From the NCBI RefSeq assembly GCF_945859685.1, contig NC_079147.1:15417289-15481288 (forward strand): DNA of 64,000 nt, written 5' to 3'. Positions within the stretch are counted from its first letter, which is position 1. Every line of letters starts with the position of its first letter. Positions 12,065 to 24,000 of this stretch are shown here, piece by piece. The position numbers were made by a program, and so were the translations under genes. This stretch comes from Eupeodes corollae (Eukaryota; Arthropoda; Insecta; Diptera; Syrphidae). Under the pieces are notes generated by a model. That model did no database searches, was not told the origin of the DNA, and saw nothing but the letters and a program-made list of their open reading frames with translations.

Positions 12065-12435
12065 TTCAGTTGGACCTTGTACGGGTGTAGGAACAAGTCC
12101 CGACTCAAAATTCGCCACATTGAAGTCTGCGAAAGGCCGAGTTCTTGCGTGCTGCGAGAAATAGACTGCCTCGGGTTCTGCAGTACACTTTCATGGACCG
12201 CGGTGATGTTTCCGGCGGATTTTTCCTTCCATGAACATACGGGTTTTGGTTAATTGTTTACTGAACCGGGTTCAGTTTCGTTATTTAAACGTGTTGTTTA
12301 ATCGTGTAACTTGCCAGAATAGTTTGGTATAAACAATTGAATAAAAAACAAAAGATTTGACAGATGTCACCAAAACAAAATGGCCGCCAAGGGGCACGAA
12401 AATCAACCCACGCCATCCAATTGAAAAACCCTTTA

Positions 12436-15067
12436 GTTCACTGTTTGATTTTATTCATGAAAACCAAAAACCAAACATGTTAAAGGTTAGTTTTATTCCT
12501 AGAAAAATTGATTTACTTGTTACCTCTTAATTGAGGGTATTATAGATTTTTCAAAAACCCTCTTTTTTTAATTTTAAATGCTGCTCCAAAAGATTATGCC
12601 GGGTAAAACCTTTAAGTTTTTCAGTTTTCGAGTTTCAGTATTAAATTGCAAAATTATTCCTGATTTACTTCATATATTGGAAATTATATTTGTTATTAAT
12701 GCAGTTTTTGGTTAAATTAGTTTTTCTTTTAAATGCTTATTCATTTACATATTGCGTTTTGATTGAATAATACCCCAACACATTTGAATTCCTTTACACC
12801 CTTGACAGCATTCCGTTCGTAGAACCATTTCTTTTTTTCGGTAATTCTGCCTTGCTGTTATTCTATCTAGCTTTCGTATTAGAAAACATTTGAGGATTTG
12901 TCCAGATTTATCACGAGATTCCTCAGTTTACAGCTGGAGCTTGGAGCTTATTGAACAATGAGCCTAGAGTTTCAGGCGAGTTTGACATCATCGCTTTAAT
13001 TTACAGTCCCCAAGTTCTATGCACCCAGATAGATAACAAACCAATTCTCCAATAAAAAGTACAAAAAAATCAATGCTTCGTGGGTAGCCTTGTCTAACTC
13101 CTGTTATGCTTAAATATCACTCAGATTTATCAACACTTTAAACTAACGATTTCATATCTCGATAAATATAAATATTTTGAATAACTTAACCAAAAAAAAT
13201 CCAAGCCCGTACAGCTTGTTCATTTAACAACTAAAAGGAAAATTCAAAAAATCAAAGAATAAGATTAATTCGCTGAACAATTGTTTTTCTGCCCCCAACA
13301 TTATAACTGAAACATTACTTTGCTTGCAATTTATATTGAAACTTTGCATTGTTTTGGAAACACATCATTCACTTGGGAATGCAATATTAGCAACTATGTT
13401 CAAGTTTCGCTCCACTTAAGCGATATAGTTGCAAAGGTGTGTTTTAGTGTTCATACTTTGGTTATTTTAAACTCGATAGGTGCATAGAAGCTATCGGTAT
13501 CAAATCCTCATTCCGAAAATGTTAAATGAACGTTTCTCCCAAGACTTTACACCCTATCAAACTGTAGAGCCTACAAAAATTGGATGGAATTTTTTCAACA
13601 TCATAGTACGTGCGTCGGTCGCCCGCCTGCATTTGTGCGTTCACCAAACTACCACATTCAATTTTCAAACCCAACACCAAAAAGTCATAATGCAGCGCAG
13701 CTGTATTGCTGTCGAATGGAAAACAATCGTTTTGAGGTGCGGTACCGCTATATATAGCACTTGAAGTTTCTTCTATAATTTCGCTGACGTTTATTTTCCA
13801 TGGTCTTAAGATACTTTTGATATGAAAGTTGATATTGAAAAAAAAAAACAACAGAGAATAATTTGTCCTTGAATGTAATGCGACAACAATAAATAACTGA
13901 GAAAAAACTAAACAAAACATTTTAGCAACATTATTTAGCTTTTGTCTATTTGACTTGATTTATTTATATTTGCGAATGCCAAATTTGTTAGTTTAAATAG
14001 TTAGTCAATCGGTGTTAATTGATGACTTAAAAATCTCATCTAACAAGCTGGAGTATGATAATATATCAATCATTGAGTAACTTTGTTAATTTGTAGTTCA
14101 TTTTCAAGCTGAGGTAATATTCTTTGTTTTGGGTCGAGAAAAAAAAGGAAGTACAAATTTGTAACTACTTTCAAAGGCATGTACATATGTATGTTTATTA
14201 GATATGGTGATCTTTTCATTAACTAGTGCATCAACATAACAGATGTATGTTAAACAAATAAAAAGATGAAACAATTAAGAAAATTACACAACATTATACA
14301 AACTGAGAGATACTGCATCTTAGAAACTTAGAACATGGGGTGATATGACACAAGGCATTAAGACAAGACCGATGAATTGAAGAACAACAAACAAACAAGA
14401 GACAGTTTTTCAGCTGTTACTCAATTTTTCAAGAAAATGCGCTCAATTATGTATACTTGATTTCAAAATTTAGCTGTACGGCTTCCAAGTCTACCATCCA
14501 TGATTTCTCTGATTGATGACGGTATCCTATACTTAGTGACTAGGCTATTGATCAGTTTTAAAACATACTTAAATACATTATTTTATTTACTACTTGTATG
14601 TACAACTTTGGCTAAAATGTTAAAACCATTTCTTAGTTTTGAGTTTTATTGTCACTTAATTACACAGTACAGTCAAATGTTTTGAAAGGCTTTTTGATCT
14701 GGGATTAATTTTAAAGTTAATAAGTTTATGTTTTATTTAAATATGTCACATAGTAATACATACCGCGAAACACTCCCCTTAAAACCAAAGTAATGTCATT
14801 TTAGGAAAATAGGGGCAAGTTCTAATATAATGTCATAAAAAAATCTGAAGAATACAAAAGATATCTGTCCTAAATGACCATTAATTTTTAAAGAGCAATT
14901 TTAAAAAGAAAAGATAAAGCTAAACTTTGTATTTTGATCTGCGCTGACATTTTGGCATTCAAGTCAGCTCTAGAACGATTTTTCTAAGGGACGACATTAA
15001 TATACATTCTTCCAAAAAGATGCATTAGCAAAAAAAAAAATTAATGCACTTTAAGCAAAACATTTGT
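12436..15067. other. AT-rich non-coding DNA
   Basis: No conserved protein block, RNA gene or transposon end recognised. The 94- and 132-residue open frames near 13480-13920 overlap on opposite strands and resemble nothing I know. Confidence 0.4.
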
Positions 15068-17160
15068 TTTTTTAATTGATTGAAAAATTTTCGTTTGTCA
15101 CTGAATATGAGCAGATCTCACAACTCAGAGACGGTAAAATATTAATCCTTACTAAAAATCAAACTGTCGCAGACAGATCCATTTCCACAAAAAATCTATC
15201 TAACCTTTGTCCTGTCACGATCACCTTGCATAACGAACTCAACTCGTCTAAAGGCATAGTCTACGCTCCCTGTCTTATTAACGGAAATGAAAATGCAAAA
15301 AGTGACGGATGTCTACAAATTTACAAAACAAGTAGATGGAAACCAACTCCCAACAGGCTTGATGCTTTTCACTTATGACACTTTTCAAACTCCCAATACT
15401 GTTGAAATCGGCTGGTACAATGCTAGGGTCACTGAATATATTCCTAATCCCATGCGGTGCCGGAACTGCCAGTTACTTGGGCACACCACCAAACGATGCA
15501 ACGGTACCCCCATGTGCCAGATATGTAATCTTCCTCCACATGCTAACTCAATACAAATACAAATCAAGACACATTTGCCAGTAAAGCAAAACAATCTAAC
15601 CCCACACTTACCTCTTCACCACCAACTGAATCGATATCAACCACACATGTGACAAACAACAAAAAAATACCTGACCTACAAATAGTAACGGACAATCATA
15701 CAAACACAATATTAACTTCACAGACAACGGCTCTGCTGCCCAGGAATTGAATCGGTTCAACATCTAGGCAACGGAGTCGACCCTTAAATAAAATAGACTA
15801 TGGGCTCAACATTTACGGAAGCTGTCCTAAATCAACACTCAACATAATAAAACCTACATACCATCAAGCTGCAAGACGATCAAGCAACGCATTCCAAACC
15901 ACACCAATCAAAAACATATTAGCTGAATCCGGGTTGCCTTCACTTAATGAGAGATATGAGGAAACGATTTTAAAATCAGCTACAAAGCTCTTGTTCCCCT
16001 CCAGATCCGATATAAACAAAGATGCTAATTCAGCCCTTCGATCCACACGCCAAAAAAGAATCCCATCAGCAATTTCATGTATATGGAACCACATATCAAC
16101 CTTTAACTTGCCCACTAAAACCTCCATTATTCGAACATTATCATACCCTCCCTGGATGTGCAGACCAGAATCTTTTGAGTTGTGATTGGCCAATTACTCT
16201 AAAGACTATACACCAAAAATCGTTTACCGAAAAGTATTCGACACCATAGAAAATGAACTCATAAGCAGGAATTGGATATTCATATTCTCTGACGGTTCTA
16301 AAACAGAGCACCACACAGGCTTTGCTGTAACGTCACATAATGGCAAACTACTCAGGATAAGTCTCCTCCCTGAATACTCATCAGTTTTTACCGCAGAAGC
16401 TCTAGCTGTCTACGAAGCTTTAAAATATGCAAGAAACACCAAAGGACACTGGGTCGTATGTACAGACAGCCTCTCGGTCATCCATGCTATCATGAACTTG
16501 AATAACAGCTCCCCATCAATCACAATTCTTAGGGATATTGTTATCAAGACAGCAAACAAAGCAAAAATTATGTGGGTCCCTGCCCACATCGGCATCATGG
16601 GTAACGAATATGCTGACAAAGCTGCGAATTCTGCCAACAAATCCCCCTCCTTCTTATTCAATGCATTCGATGAGTCGGATCTTATAAGAACCATCAGAAA
16701 TAAAATCGAGACAATCCAGAGGCAAAGATGGTCGACATATACCCACCACTACTCTAAAATCAATATTAGCAAAACCAAACCTATATTCCTAGCTACTGTA
16801 CCCAAGGAAACTATCACAAATTTCGTTCGTCTTCGTTAAGGCCACACATCTTTAACTCACTAACATCTTCTAAAAAAGTAAACCCACCGATCTGCTCTAC
16901 TTGCACAGTAACAATGGACATGCCACACCTAATAGCCCACATAAACCGACTTTTATCTAACAAAAATGTTAACATTTACGAACTACTTAAAAATATAGAT
17001 GTACAAAACCTAGAAACTATTCAAAAATTAATTTTAAAACTTAACTTTAAATTATAAATCTTTATCAGCGAGCCGAAAGCCTATGCAGCTTGTGCTCTCT
17101 AAATTTTGTACTAACTTAGCAATTTAAGATTACTATGTTAGTCTGTATAAATAAATAAAT
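15068..17160 (+). mobile_element. Jockey-type LINE, internally deleted (Gag zinc-knuckle plus RNase H)
   Basis: ORF1 (Gag-like) starts about 15076. After a frameshift near 15290 it carries MRCRNCQLLGHTTKRC (CCHC knuckle) and MCQICNLPPHA (15450-15540). Near 15780 the sequence jumps to the RT thumb and connector (YGLNIYGSC, LPSLNERYEE), so endonuclease and RT palm are deleted. The RNase H domain at 16198-16840 reads FSDGSKTEHHTGFAV (first Asp), FTAEALAVYEAL (Glu), VVCTDSLSVIHA (Asp) and HIGIMGNEYADKAA (last Asp). A C-terminal tail in another frame follows to a stop at 17055, then a 3' UTR and an AAATAAATAAAT tail (17148-17163). A related - strand copy lies at 31366-31890. Confidence 0.85.
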
Positions 17161-17699
17161 AAAAAACAAGTAATCGTATGCTAAAAATAAAGTTATATAA
17201 TAAATGTTCAATATTAACACTTTATCAATAAGTCAAAAAAAAAAATTATGTTTTTATTTTATACAATCCATATTTTGGGGTACCTTATATTTAAATGGTC
17301 AACAAATTAAGCTAACAGCTTTTGTCTTGTTGATCTTACGAATTTTATAAGTGATATCTCAAAAAACCTGACGTGGTAAAGCCATTTTGAAGTCGGATTT
17401 GAATTCATTTCATTAAACCCCAACGGAAAAGTGCAATTTGTTTGCCAGAAACAAAAGAAGCTGTATTTGTTCTTAGCATAGCTTCAGAAAAAATAATAAC
17501 CCCTTATTACTTGTAGAAATCAAAAGATGGTGGCTTAAGCTACCTTTTAATTTACGAAAATTGGTTCATTTAACAACATACACCGCAGATCCAAAGTTTG
17601 AGTCCACTCTTATTTTACGAAGGAAATTCTAGCATCGAAAAAAAATATTCAAGTGAAAAAATAATTATACATACGTAAAACTTTAGAGGAATTTAAGAG
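17161..17699. other. AT-rich DNA with a dispersed repeat
   Basis: No gene. The stretch 17345-17465 resembles 56093-56195 (shared ATATCTCAAAAA, GATTTGAATT and AGTGCAATTT in order), so it is probably an unidentified interspersed repeat, perhaps linked to the adjoining Tc1 relic. Confidence 0.35.
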
Positions 17700-17900
17700 G
17701 TGCTCCCACAATAATTATAGAATAAATATCCAGTGATTGCGGTGGCCATGTCATGGTTTTCTAAGATTTATTTGTCTTCTCTATCCTTGAGGTTATCTCG
17801 ACAAATTCTGGACGTGTGATTAGGGTCATTGTCCTGTTGAAATACAAATGATTGACCCATCAATCTTAATCCAGAGATCAAAGCGTTTTCTTTCAATATC
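17700..17900 (-). mobile_element. Tc1-like transposase fragment
   Basis: The - strand encodes FVFQQDNDPNHTSRICRDN, the hallmark second-Asp block of Tc1 transposases, preceded by KENALISGLRLMG and followed by LENHDMATAITGYLF. It is about 65 residues long, with no ends found. Confidence 0.75.
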
Positions 17901-18619
17901 TTATTGTTTGCCTTTTTTTAAAGAAGAAGTTCAATGGCGAGTTATACGCAGCGATATCTGTAACTGCAAAGTAACTTCCCTCCGTGATTTGCCTTCACTA
18001 ATAAGACAATCTCAAATAAATAACTTCAAAATGTGGCTTTTATATTAAAAACTGACAACTTCAAGTCTTAAATTATTTAGTTTTAAAAATATTTGTGTTT
18101 ACTAAGGCATTCAAAAATGCTGAATTATTAAAAATTAATTATTATGAAAAATGCATTTAATACGGTTTTTGTACATTCACCCTTTTTTTCAAAAAATATG
18201 GATCAAAAATCCAACTTTACTAAAAAACAAAACATTCTTTAAACATCACTTTAAACCTCTTTTTTTCAAATTAATATACAAAAAAGCTGATATGGGTTTC
18301 CACGGTTAAAATTATAATTATCCTTGATCTAGATCTGTCAAAACACAAATTTGATTTCATGGGGCATCAAATCTACAGATCAAGATTTTTCGATAGATTT
18401 TTAAAAATGTTCAGCTCAGAATTTGACAGCTATACCGCACTTGTTAGGAAGGTAACGTTAAACATAGCTAATTTCTCTTGAAAGAAAAGGTGATTCGTTT
18501 TTATTATACGAAAAGTAGCGCACGATTTGCGAAAAAATACATACAAAAACACGGCTTCTGTTTCTTAAACTTAAAAATTAGAAAATGATGAAGTTAGTTT
18601 GTGCAACTTAAAATGTAGT
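17901..18619. other. AT-rich non-coding DNA
   Basis: Nothing recognised apart from homopolymer A/T runs. Confidence 0.4.
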
Positions 18620-18631
18620 CCTGACCTTAAT
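18620..18631. repeat. target-site duplication, left
   Basis: CCTGACCTTAAT, identical to 20194-20205; it borders the poly(A) end of the LINE insertion. Confidence 0.9.
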
Positions 18632-20193
18632 TTTTTTTGACAGGAGGAAATCTTCAAAAGACACTTGGCAGTATTCGACACCAAGTAGTGTGGGACTTTT
18701 AACCACTAAAAATCACCTCTTCATCAGGACCAATCTTGAAGGATCGACTTCCGATTTTTCTTTCTTAATTTTGTACAATCACTTTGGGGGAAGTTTAAAC
18801 ATTTAATACTTTCCCATGTTTTTTTAGACCATAAGCTCATGAGGCTTGGTTCTTCTTAATCTCCGAACATAGTTTCTTATATTCAAGACGGACTCCATTT
18901 CAGAATTAGTATAACTTTGCAGTCTCTGGTTGTGCGATACAGCGTATTTTTTAACAACTTCTGTAACCATTTCTATTTGTAAGTCACGATGTAGATCGGT
19001 ATTTCTTATGTACCAAGGTGCATTAACTATTCCACGAAGGACTTTGTTTTGGAATTTTTGGATGATTACGGTATTTGTTTTCTTTGTACAGTCCCATAAT
19101 TGGATTCCATATGTCCAAACAGGCTTTAGTACTTGATTATACAGCATTATTTTGTTTTGGATTGATAAATCAGAGTAGTTACCAAGCAACCAGTACATTT
19201 TTCTATATTTCAAGTTTAGTTCTTCTCTTTTCTTTTTGATGTACTCTTTCCACTTAAGCTTTGCATCCAAAGTCATTCCAAGGTATTTAGCCGTATTGGC
19301 GTAAGGTACAGCTTGATTATTAATGATTATTGGAATATTGTTTATCTTTTTATTTGTAAAGTTTATATGTGAAGATTTTGTTTCATTGAGTTTGATAGGC
19401 CATTTTTCGGTCCAAGCTCTCACTGTGTCGACGGCATTTTGTAGTTTTACTGCTGTCTTAGAGACACATTTGTCAGGTACCAAAATTGCGGTATCATCTG
19501 CAAAAGTAGTCATTATGGTGTGATTACCAACTGGAATATCCCTTGTGTATAGTAAATACAGGGTAGGACCTAGGACACTTCCTTGTGGTACACCGGCTTC
19601 TATTTTCTTCAATTCCGAGTATTCTTGACCGTACCTTACTCTAAACAATCGGTCTGAGATGTACGATTTTAATATTTCAAAGTACTGCCTGGAAGATCCC
19701 TTTGCAGTTTGTACTCAAGTCCCTCATGCCAAACCTTGTCGAAAGCTTGAGCAACATCTAAGAAAATAGCTGAACATACTTGTATACTTGCTTTTTCTAT
19801 AACATCCGATATTCTATGAACTTGGTCTATCGTGGAATGTTTATTTCTAAAGCCAAACTGATGGTTTGGGATTCTTTCTTCTTCTTTTTTCTATGATTTT
19901 GCTAAGTCTCTTCAGAAGCAGTTTTTCAAAAACTTTTGCCATAATTGGTATAAGCGATATTGGTCTGTAAGCCGTCACTTCTGTAGGTGGTTTACCTTGC
20001 TTTGGTATGACAATTACTTCAGCAATTTTCCAATGGTGCGGGACATACCGGTGCTTAAGGCATGCATTTATTATATATTGGAGTTTTATGAAGGCTTTCA
20101 ATGGCATTTCTTTCATAACCTGAGCAGTAATTAGATCGTAACCTGGTGATTTTTTATTTGGTAGTTGATGTAAACACATACTTTTTATTTCTA
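18632..20193 (-). mobile_element. 5'-truncated Jockey-type LINE insertion with target-site duplication
   Basis: On the - strand, from 20193: LPNKKSPGYDLITAQVMKEM (RT start), AYRPISLIPIMAKVFEKLL (about 19960), QFGFRNKHSTIDQVHRI, AIFLDVAQAFDKVWHEG (about 19770-19730), then after a frameshift EAGVPQGSVLGPTLYLLYT, TTFADDTAILVP with the FADD box (about 19500), AKYLGMTLDAKLKWKEYI, and the thumb to a stop at 18824. A 190-base 3' UTR and an eight-A tail reach 18632. The frame is broken near 19850 and 19660. A perfect 12 bp duplication flanks the insertion, which was therefore by target-primed reverse transcription and is relatively young. Confidence 0.9.
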
Positions 20194-20205
20194 CCTGACC
20201 TTAAT
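20194..20205. repeat. target-site duplication, right
   Basis: CCTGACCTTAAT, identical to 18620-18631; it borders the truncated 5' end of the LINE. Confidence 0.9.
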
Positions 20206-20852
20206 GCCATCGAAAATTTTCAGGGATCAATGGCCAGTAGCAGAGCTCATCAACGAACAAGTTCTTCAAAACATGATAAATTCTATGCCGAGATAATTAA
20301 GTTATCAAACCTTTGGCTATTATAAAAACTGGATTTTACGTCATATTGATCATTTTGAAAACGGCTGTATTTATACTTATGTATTTCTGGTACCGTATAT
20401 TGAAAAAATAAATATTATAAATATAAATAATGTTTGAACCGGGTATTTTTAAATTTTTAGCACATAGTTAAAATTGAATCAGAGTCCGAAGCTATATGGT
20501 GGTTATGCTTTCTTTTTATTTTTTTAATATCTATGGTTGTTGGATTCAAAATTCTAACATGACAACTAAAGGTTTGATGACTACCGATCCTACAACCAAA
20601 ATTACGTAGCGATTTTATAATTGTTTCGCAATTTTAATGTCTTCTTAAATAGGGCTATGTTTTGACCCACAATCTTGAAGTCTTGAGTGAGTGAATTCAA
20701 TATTCGAGATTGAAAACAATTTTCAGTAGTTTTTCTTTATATAATTTTTATTAAGGTGTTATTTTAAACACGTTTTTGTACATCTAATTCTTTAACCCAT
20801 TTAGTCTTCTACTATCAAAACTAATTACCAATACATTTTCTTTTTGTTTTAG
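20206..20852. other. intronic DNA upstream of the first visible Yurt exon
   Basis: AT-rich. It ends in a pyrimidine tract and AG (20851-20852), the acceptor of the exon at 20853. No upstream coding exon found. Confidence 0.5.
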
Positions 20853-21000
20853 AAAAAAGCTATGGGTAGCTATCTATACGAACAAGTTTTCTATGCTCTT
20901 GATCTCACAGAAAAGGACTACTTTGGTCTTCAATTTACCGATGCTAATCATGTCAAACATTGGTTGGATCCAACAAAAGCCATTAAAAAACAAGTCAAAA
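20853..21000 (+). CDS. yrt: Yurt exon: end of FERM F1 lobe
   Basis: Reads KKAMGSYLYEQVFYALDL, EKDYFGLQFTD and HVKHWLDPTKAIKKQVK. Acceptor AG at 20851-20852; donor GTAATT at 21001. It starts in phase 0 and leaves one base for the next exon. The codon ATG at 20862 is internal: the family continues upstream (LLDGT...LPKK), so a missing exon must precede it. Confidence 0.9.
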
Positions 21001-24000
21001 GTAATTACACTTAATAAACTTTAAAAATCATCATCAAAAAGGTCATAAAACTAATTTTTATTTGTAATTCTTTGAACATCTAGTTGGCCCACCTTATACA
21101 TTCCGTTTAAAGGTTAAGTTCTATTCATCTGAGCCAAATACCCTCCGAGAAGAACTCACACGTTATTTGTTTTTCCTTCAACTCAAACAAGATCTACTAG
21201 AAGGTCGTTTAGATTGTCCCGATGACAAAGCTACAGAATTGTGTGCATTAGCTTTGCAATGTAAGTTACATTAAAGGTCGTCATCATAAATGAGTCTTAT
21301 GAATAATGAACTTCTTGGTTTTTCATTGTCATAGCTGAATTGGGTGACTATGATGAACAAGTGCATACAGCAGCAACAGTATCGGAATTTCGTTTCGTTC
21401 CTGAACAAACGGAAGAATTGGAAATTGCGATTCTGGAAGAGTATAAGGGATGTCGCAGCTTGACGCCTGCACAAGCCGAGACAGCATACTTAAACAAAGC
21501 CAAATGGCTGGACATGTACGGAGTTGATATGCATACAGTCCTAGTAAGTTGTGTTATTCTTTTTCTCCATTAAATCAAATAAAACTTTCTTATTTTTTTC
21601 GAAAGGGAAAAGATGGCTGTGAATACCATTTAGGATTAACACCTACTGGCATACTAGTTTTTGAACGTGATCAGAAAATAGGTCTCTTTTTCTGGCCAAA
21701 AATCAGTAAGCTGGACTTCAAGAAGAAGAAACTAACTCTGGTGGTGATCGAAGACGACGACGAGGGTCGAGAACAGGAGCACACATTTGTCTTTCGACTG
21801 TACAATGAAAAGGCTTGCAAGCACCTCTGGAAATGTGCCGTGGAACATCATACGTTTTTCCGTCTACGCGCCCCCGTTAAGGGGCCATCTGCCCGACAGA
21901 ATTTTTTCCGAATGGGTTCACGCTTTCGGTACTCGGGTCGAACAGAATTCCAGACTACAGCCCAGAGTCGAGCCCGCCGGACTGTGCAATTCGAACGGCG
22001 CCCATCGCAGAGATTCGCCAGCCGGCAATCGCACCTGCTGCGCGAACGGCAAAAAGCATCAGCTGCAGCGGCAGTAGCAGCCATCGCTGCACGAAATTCA
22101 ATCGATCAAGCCAACGAAAGCCTTATACCACTACCACCGATGACAGACAATAGCCTTGTTCAAATTGATTCTCCATCCATGTCTACCATCACTCCATCGC
22201 CATCTGTGCAAACGGTAATTCACAACTCAATCTGTGAGCTACCGGACACATCTTGTGCGGCATCAATTAACTCCGGCCATATGAACACGTGCGCGTCGCT
22301 GGGTCACGTCTCGATGAAGTCAACATCTAGCACCGAAGAACCTGGCTACAGTAAAATTGGTTCATTTGGTAAAGCTGGACTTACTGTAAAGTAAGTAGAG
22401 ATAATGTAGATGCACAAACGCACATACGGAAAAGATTTTAAAACATTTTTGTTGCTTTTTCTCTTTTTTTTATTTATGTTGCTTTGTGTTTTTCATTGTT
22501 TGTGCTTCTTCGTACCTGTGTACGCGGTGGTTCAGAATGGAACCTGAGACACCAGCATACCCATCGCCGACCACGAAGAACTTTGAAGACACTAATCCAT
22601 TTAGGACACAATCTCATCACGGTTCGTTTGGAAAGGCTTCCATAAGTTCATCATTTAGGTATGTTTGTATGTTGTATCAAGTAAGTTGTAGAGGTACCTA
22701 CGTAGATCATAGACCGTAGATACCTGCAACGAGTTTAGTTTATCATTTTGTTACTAATTTGTTTTTTGTATCTTTATTTTTGTCTTCGTAGTTTTGCTTT
22801 TGTAGTGTTGTTCGTTGATTCAGAGCGCGCTCATTGGTAATGTGTGAAGTGTAAGAGTGTTATTTTGGCTTTTATTTTTATTTGTTTAACTAATGAGATC
22901 TTAATCAAAAAGAAGATAGATTACTATCATAATTTGAATAAACAATACAATTAATCACTTTTGTTGACAGAGAGTGAGTGACTAGGTTTGTGTTGGGTTG
23001 CAGAACTAGTTTTTTTTTTTAAACTAGAAAGTCCAATAAGTAGAAAAGAAAACTTTTAAAGCATTAATATTGTTTTATTTTATGTCAAAATGATACATGT
23101 AAGTTATGTTATACATAATGTGCAGATTTAATATTTTAAAATCTGATTATGGTAAACAATCTTCACTTCGTCCAACAGATTCAAAAATGTTTGTAGGAAG
23201 ATGGAATAGTTGTTGATGGAAGAGACTTGGTTGATTGCTGCGACTTTTGAGGAAATATGCGAAATCTTAATCATCTTGTGCAAATAATGCGATTGAGTTT
23301 TTGTTTTTTTTTTTTTTTGGAAAACTACTATTTCTTCAGAGACCCTTTTGACTTATAAACAGACAACAAAAAGATCGATAGATTTTTAAAATCCTTTTAG
23401 ATCTTTTTTTCAGCTCTCTGTTTAATAATTGATTAAATTTGCCGTAAAATTCTTTAAAAATTTCTGCAATGCATACTTCAAATAATTTTAGATTTGTTTA
23501 ATTATACAAGTGATCTAACTTAGTAGTAATAGTTTTCAAAATTACCACTTTATAAAATAGCGGTTTTCATGAATCCCTTTTTCATTGGATTAGTAATTAC
23601 CTTTCGAATCGTTCAATACAAGTTGTATTGGATGGATTCAAGTCTGAAAACCACAAAATAAATGCAGGTGTGACCCAGGGCTCTGTTCTATCTCCAACAC
23701 TTTTTCTTATTTTTATTAATGATCTCCTGTCTGCAACTTCTTATCCAATACATTGTTTTGCTGAGGATAGTACTCTTAGCTTTCCATATACGTTTTCATA
23801 TTTACATCCCTCTTCTTCGGATGTGGAACTGCAACAACAAGATATGATAAGCTCACTAAATTCCGACCTAAACAGCATTGTACAATAGGGAATAAAAAAC
23901 CGAATGGAATTTAATGCTTCTAAGAACCAATGCTGTCTTGTATCGTTAAAGCGACGTATACTTCCCTTGCCATTATCCATAAATGGCACTTGCATCGAGG

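Larger units (their letters stand above)
10978..12433 (-). mobile_element. mariner-type DNA transposon with both ends
   Basis: Both ends carry AAGGGTTTTTC(AAT) as inverted repeats, flanked by TA (10976-10977 and 12434-12435), the usual mariner target duplication. The - strand encodes a decayed transposase: RLFVDWASNRL, then FSDKAHFWMNGCVNK with the first catalytic Asp (about 11900-11855), FQQGDTTCHTANATIDIL with the second (about 11670), and VNWPPRSSDLFPLDFFL with the third, roughly 35 residues on by eye. Frameshifts and stops show it is dead. A SINE sits inside the left end, and the coding part carries an 80 bp tandem duplication. Confidence 0.85.

Noticed and set aside
11833..12253. Three overlapping + strand frames with repeated SKRFEAQSTNKRLYLW
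   Set aside because: Antisense to the mariner transposase; the repetition comes from the 80 bp tandem duplication.
13480..13920. Two overlapping open frames of 94 and 132 codons on opposite strands
   Set aside because: No recognisable motif, no splice context, and mutual overlap in AT-rich DNA; most likely chance.
21787..22084. Frames of 96 and 78 codons within the large Yurt exon
   Set aside because: Shadows of the true frame in a less AT-rich exon.
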